DNA of 10,592 nucleotides from Parachlorella kessleri (Eukaryota > Chlorophyta > Trebouxiophyceae > Chlorellales > Chlorellaceae), in contig BBXU01001761.1 of the NCBI GenBank assembly GCA_001598975.1, positions 1-10,592 of the forward strand, written 5' to 3'. A program made the translations under genes and the position numbers. This document shows positions 8,783 to 10,592 of the stretch, piece after piece (the first letter of the stretch is position 1; each line of letters opens with the position of its first letter). The notes beneath the pieces were generated by a model. It had not been told where the DNA came from, did not search any database, and was given only the letters and a program-made list of their open reading frames with translations.

Positions 8783-9695
8783 ACGGCTGAGAGCAAACAT
8801 CTTCAAAGGGAGCGTGCAAGTAGTGGTGATTTTGTCCAGGATGATTTTGTCCTGCCCTCACTGCCCAATGGTGTTACCACTTCACCGTTCATCAAGTACC
8901 CCACCTCTGGAGCGAGGCAAAGAAAGGTTCCCAGAGATGAAAACAAAAATGCTGATATGTAGCAACCCTCACATGGGACACAGCAATAGCAGCACACAAG
9001 CACACAATGAAACGCAGGCAAAATCGTACTTGTGAGGAAAAGGAGGACAATATGAAAACACAGGGGAAGGTCAAAACTGCCCCACAGCCAAGACCTGCAT
9101 TTTGAGCGCAGGCCCCCTGTTTGCAGGCGAACAATCTGACAGCGCAATACCAGAAAATGTTGGTCGTTTGTGCAGCAAGAAGAGAAGCAGATGAGGCGCA
9201 GGGCTATGCTGACGATCCTAGCAGAAGCGGCAACACAAAATCCGAATCCAGTTTTGAGCATTTGTTGACCCTACAGTCCCTAAGGCCTTGCGGCTCTGGC
9301 AAGCCTAAACGCACGATCAGGACCAGTTGTGCCTACTCAATTCATTTCACCACTGGCGACGGGGCCAAAAAGGTCCCTGTCGGCCAAGCGTCCAATTGCA
9401 CGATGCATCAAAATGTGCTTGCAGCCTATACATAGGCATCGAGTGTTGCACACCATCCACCCCCGCTGTTCAGCAGGCATCCTTCTCAGCTCCCCGCACA
9501 AGACTTGTCACTCGTTCACAGCAGCTGTTCCACCTGCCTATTATGGACAAGAGTTGCCGCGATCGCAGCACCACAAAAACCTCCCGACTGCTGAGCCTGG
9601 CGAATCAAATGGCTGACACTATTAAATGGAAGGGACCAAAGGTTGCCTAGCCCCCTTCCGTTCCAGCAACCCCTTGGCCCGGTAACACCAAATAT
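8783..9695. other. Gene-less spacer between convergent genes
   Basis: This stretch lies between the stop of the C2orf69-like gene (+) and the stop of the DUF506-like gene (-), so it is expected to hold both 3' UTRs. I found no TGTAA on the plus strand and no TTACA (its complement) here, so the polyadenylation signals are not evident. Open frames such as 8803-9261 (-) and 9121-9435 (+) have no recognisable motif. Confidence 0.5.
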
Positions 9696-10322
9696 TCAGG
9701 CCCAAGTGTAGCACTGGCGCGGCTGAGCCGCGGCAACACGCTGCATACCCTCCCAAATCAGCTGCAGCCGCTGTGGTGCAGCTATGGGTTTGCTGTTCTG
9801 CACACTCCCACTTGCCAGCGTGGCCGCTTCCAGTAAAGGGGACACGAGCGGCATCAGATCATGATCCTCATCATCACCCCTTGTCACCTCCTCCTCATCC
9901 CCAGCAAGAGGCCAGCCCACATGGAAGCTGCCGCCAGTCGATGTGCCAGGGGAGCTGCCAGTGCTGGGCAAGGATTCCTCCAGCGACACCCCAGGGGGGC
10001 TGGTCTCCTCCAAGCTCTCAGAAATGGGGCTCGGAGGCGCAATGGCGGGCACCGGCGCCAGGGCTGACACTGTGACACGCTGCGGTGCTGTTGATCCTGG
10101 CAGGCCGCGTGGTCTGGGAGGCAGGCCTCCCGCCTTGGCAGGTGAGGTGAGTACCCCTAGGGCGTTATTGAGGTAGCTGTCGGGGCAGGGCAGGACCTCC
10201 TTGTCCTCCAGGCGCCGCGGCGCCCATTTGCTGAGCATGGCGGCCACCTGGCGCCACGGAGGTAGAGGGGTGCCAGTCTCTGCGAACGCGCGAGACAGCT
10301 CCGAGCACAAGAGCTCCACCAC
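9696..10322 (-). CDS. DUF506 (PDDEXK_6-like) protein, last exon only
   Basis: C-terminal exon of a plant-type DUF506 protein, a family related in fold to PDDEXK nucleases but of unsettled biochemical activity. The acceptor is ctgcatacag (about 10332-10323), phase 0, and the exon runs 209 codons to TGA at 9696. Its first 37 residues carry the end of the domain: VVELLCSELSRAF, then LPPWR, then the LSKW motif, as in land-plant members ending in PPWR and KW. After this comes a tail of about 170 residues rich in Pro, Ser, Gly and Glu with an acidic GDEEEVTRGDDEDHD stretch, probably disordered and without a family match. The earlier part of the domain (catalytic-type region) must lie on exons beyond base 10592. 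The assignment rests on a short conserved piece, so it is moderately sure. Confidence 0.65.
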   Translation of the reverse strand: MVELLCSELSRAFAETGTPLPPWRQVAAMLSKWAPRRLEDKEVLPCPDSYLNNALGVLTSPAKAGGLPPRPRGLPGSTAPQRVTVSALAPVPAIAPPSPISESLEETSPPGVSLEESLPSTGSSPGTSTGGSFHVGWPLAGDEEEVTRGDDEDHDLMPLVSPLLEAATLASGSVQNSKPIAAPQRLQLIWEGMQRVAAAQPRQCYTWA

Positions 10323-10592
10323 CTGTATGCAGTAACAAGCCATTAACCATAGAGATGTAGCCCTCTCCATACACAAGGAATCAAGCAATCATGCAAGAGG
10401 GAAAGACAAATACCATGCCTTCCCCCTGTCTCCAGGCAGGCAACTGAATACGCACGGATTTCCTGATTAGCAGACACATGATCATACCCCTGCACTGTGC
10501 CAAGCCTAAAAATAGTAAGGACTGCTCCACAGCAGGACGCCAGCACCTCGCGCCGCCACCAGCATGCCAAGCTTGCTACATGACCCCCCCCA
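10323..10592 (-). other. Probable intron of the DUF506-like gene
   Basis: Upstream of the acceptor at 10323-10325 (minus strand), the frame 10570-10343 is open but its translation shows none of the expected upstream DUF506 residues (the phenylalanine/proline-rich EFEIA-P type block or the FVG motif). I see no donor that joins it sensibly. It is most simply the 3' part of an intron whose donor lies outside the window. Confidence 0.5.
10584..10591. repeat. Poly-C run at the right end
   Basis: Eight consecutive C just before the last base of the window, mirroring the run at bases 1-9. Confidence 0.6.

Noticed and set aside
8803..9261. Open frame of 152 codons on the minus strand with several hydrophobic, Cys/Phe-rich segments
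   Set aside because: It lies in the 3' spacer of two convergent genes, has no family motif, and its hydrophobicity reflects reading A-rich DNA in antisense. No splice or start context supports it.
1..10592. Search for tRNA genes, CRISPR arrays, terminal inverted repeats and transposase or reverse transcriptase motifs
   Set aside because: None was found on either strand; short GCTAGC motifs and CAG runs are the only repeats and do not form an element.

Overview
The window looks like nuclear DNA of a green alga, most likely a chlorophyte of the Chlorella/Coccomyxa type (Trebouxiophyceae). The reasons are: genes cut into small exons by GT-AG introns of about 170-410 bases with GTGAG-type donors; moderately GC-rich DNA by eye; an AP2-domain regulator with Gln/Ala-rich low-complexity regions; a plant-type Shewanella-like phosphatase; and a plant-type DUF506 fragment. 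The exact species is not determined. No bacterial operon, CRISPR array, transposon or RNA gene was seen.

Layout. (1) Bases 245-1670 (+) hold the 3' two coding exons of an AP2/ERF-domain transcription regulator. The first part of the AP2 domain lies in exons outside the window. (2) 1671-3605 has no gene I can support and is probably 3' UTR plus spacer between two convergent genes. (3) 6434-3606 (-) is an apparently complete six-exon gene for a Shewanella-like PPP-type protein phosphatase (419 aa as modelled) with a transit-peptide-like N-terminus. (4) 6435-6806 is a short divergent spacer, probably a shared promoter. (5) 6807-8782 (+) is an apparently complete six-exon gene for a C2orf69/UPF0565-family alpha/beta-hydrolase-like protein (289 aa), including one GC-AG intron. 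(6) 8783-9695 is a convergent spacer. (7) 10322-9696 (-) is the last exon of a DUF506 (PDDEXK_6-like) protein whose 5' exons lie beyond the window.

Both complete gene models were assembled by matching splice sites to family alignment recalled from memory. In each, all exon phases agree and the summed length is divisible by three (1260 and 870 bases), which is internal support. The four genes do not form an obvious pathway. The phosphatase and the C2orf69-like protein share a divergent promoter region and both families are linked to organelles, so co-expression is possible but only inferred. I found no convincing undescribed system. The most notable items are the conserved C2orf69 homologue with its GC-AG intron and candidate Ser-Asp-His triad, the SLP phosphatase, and a perfect CAG/CTG palindrome inside the AP2 gene. 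Both window ends are runs of C, so the piece may be a whole short contig.
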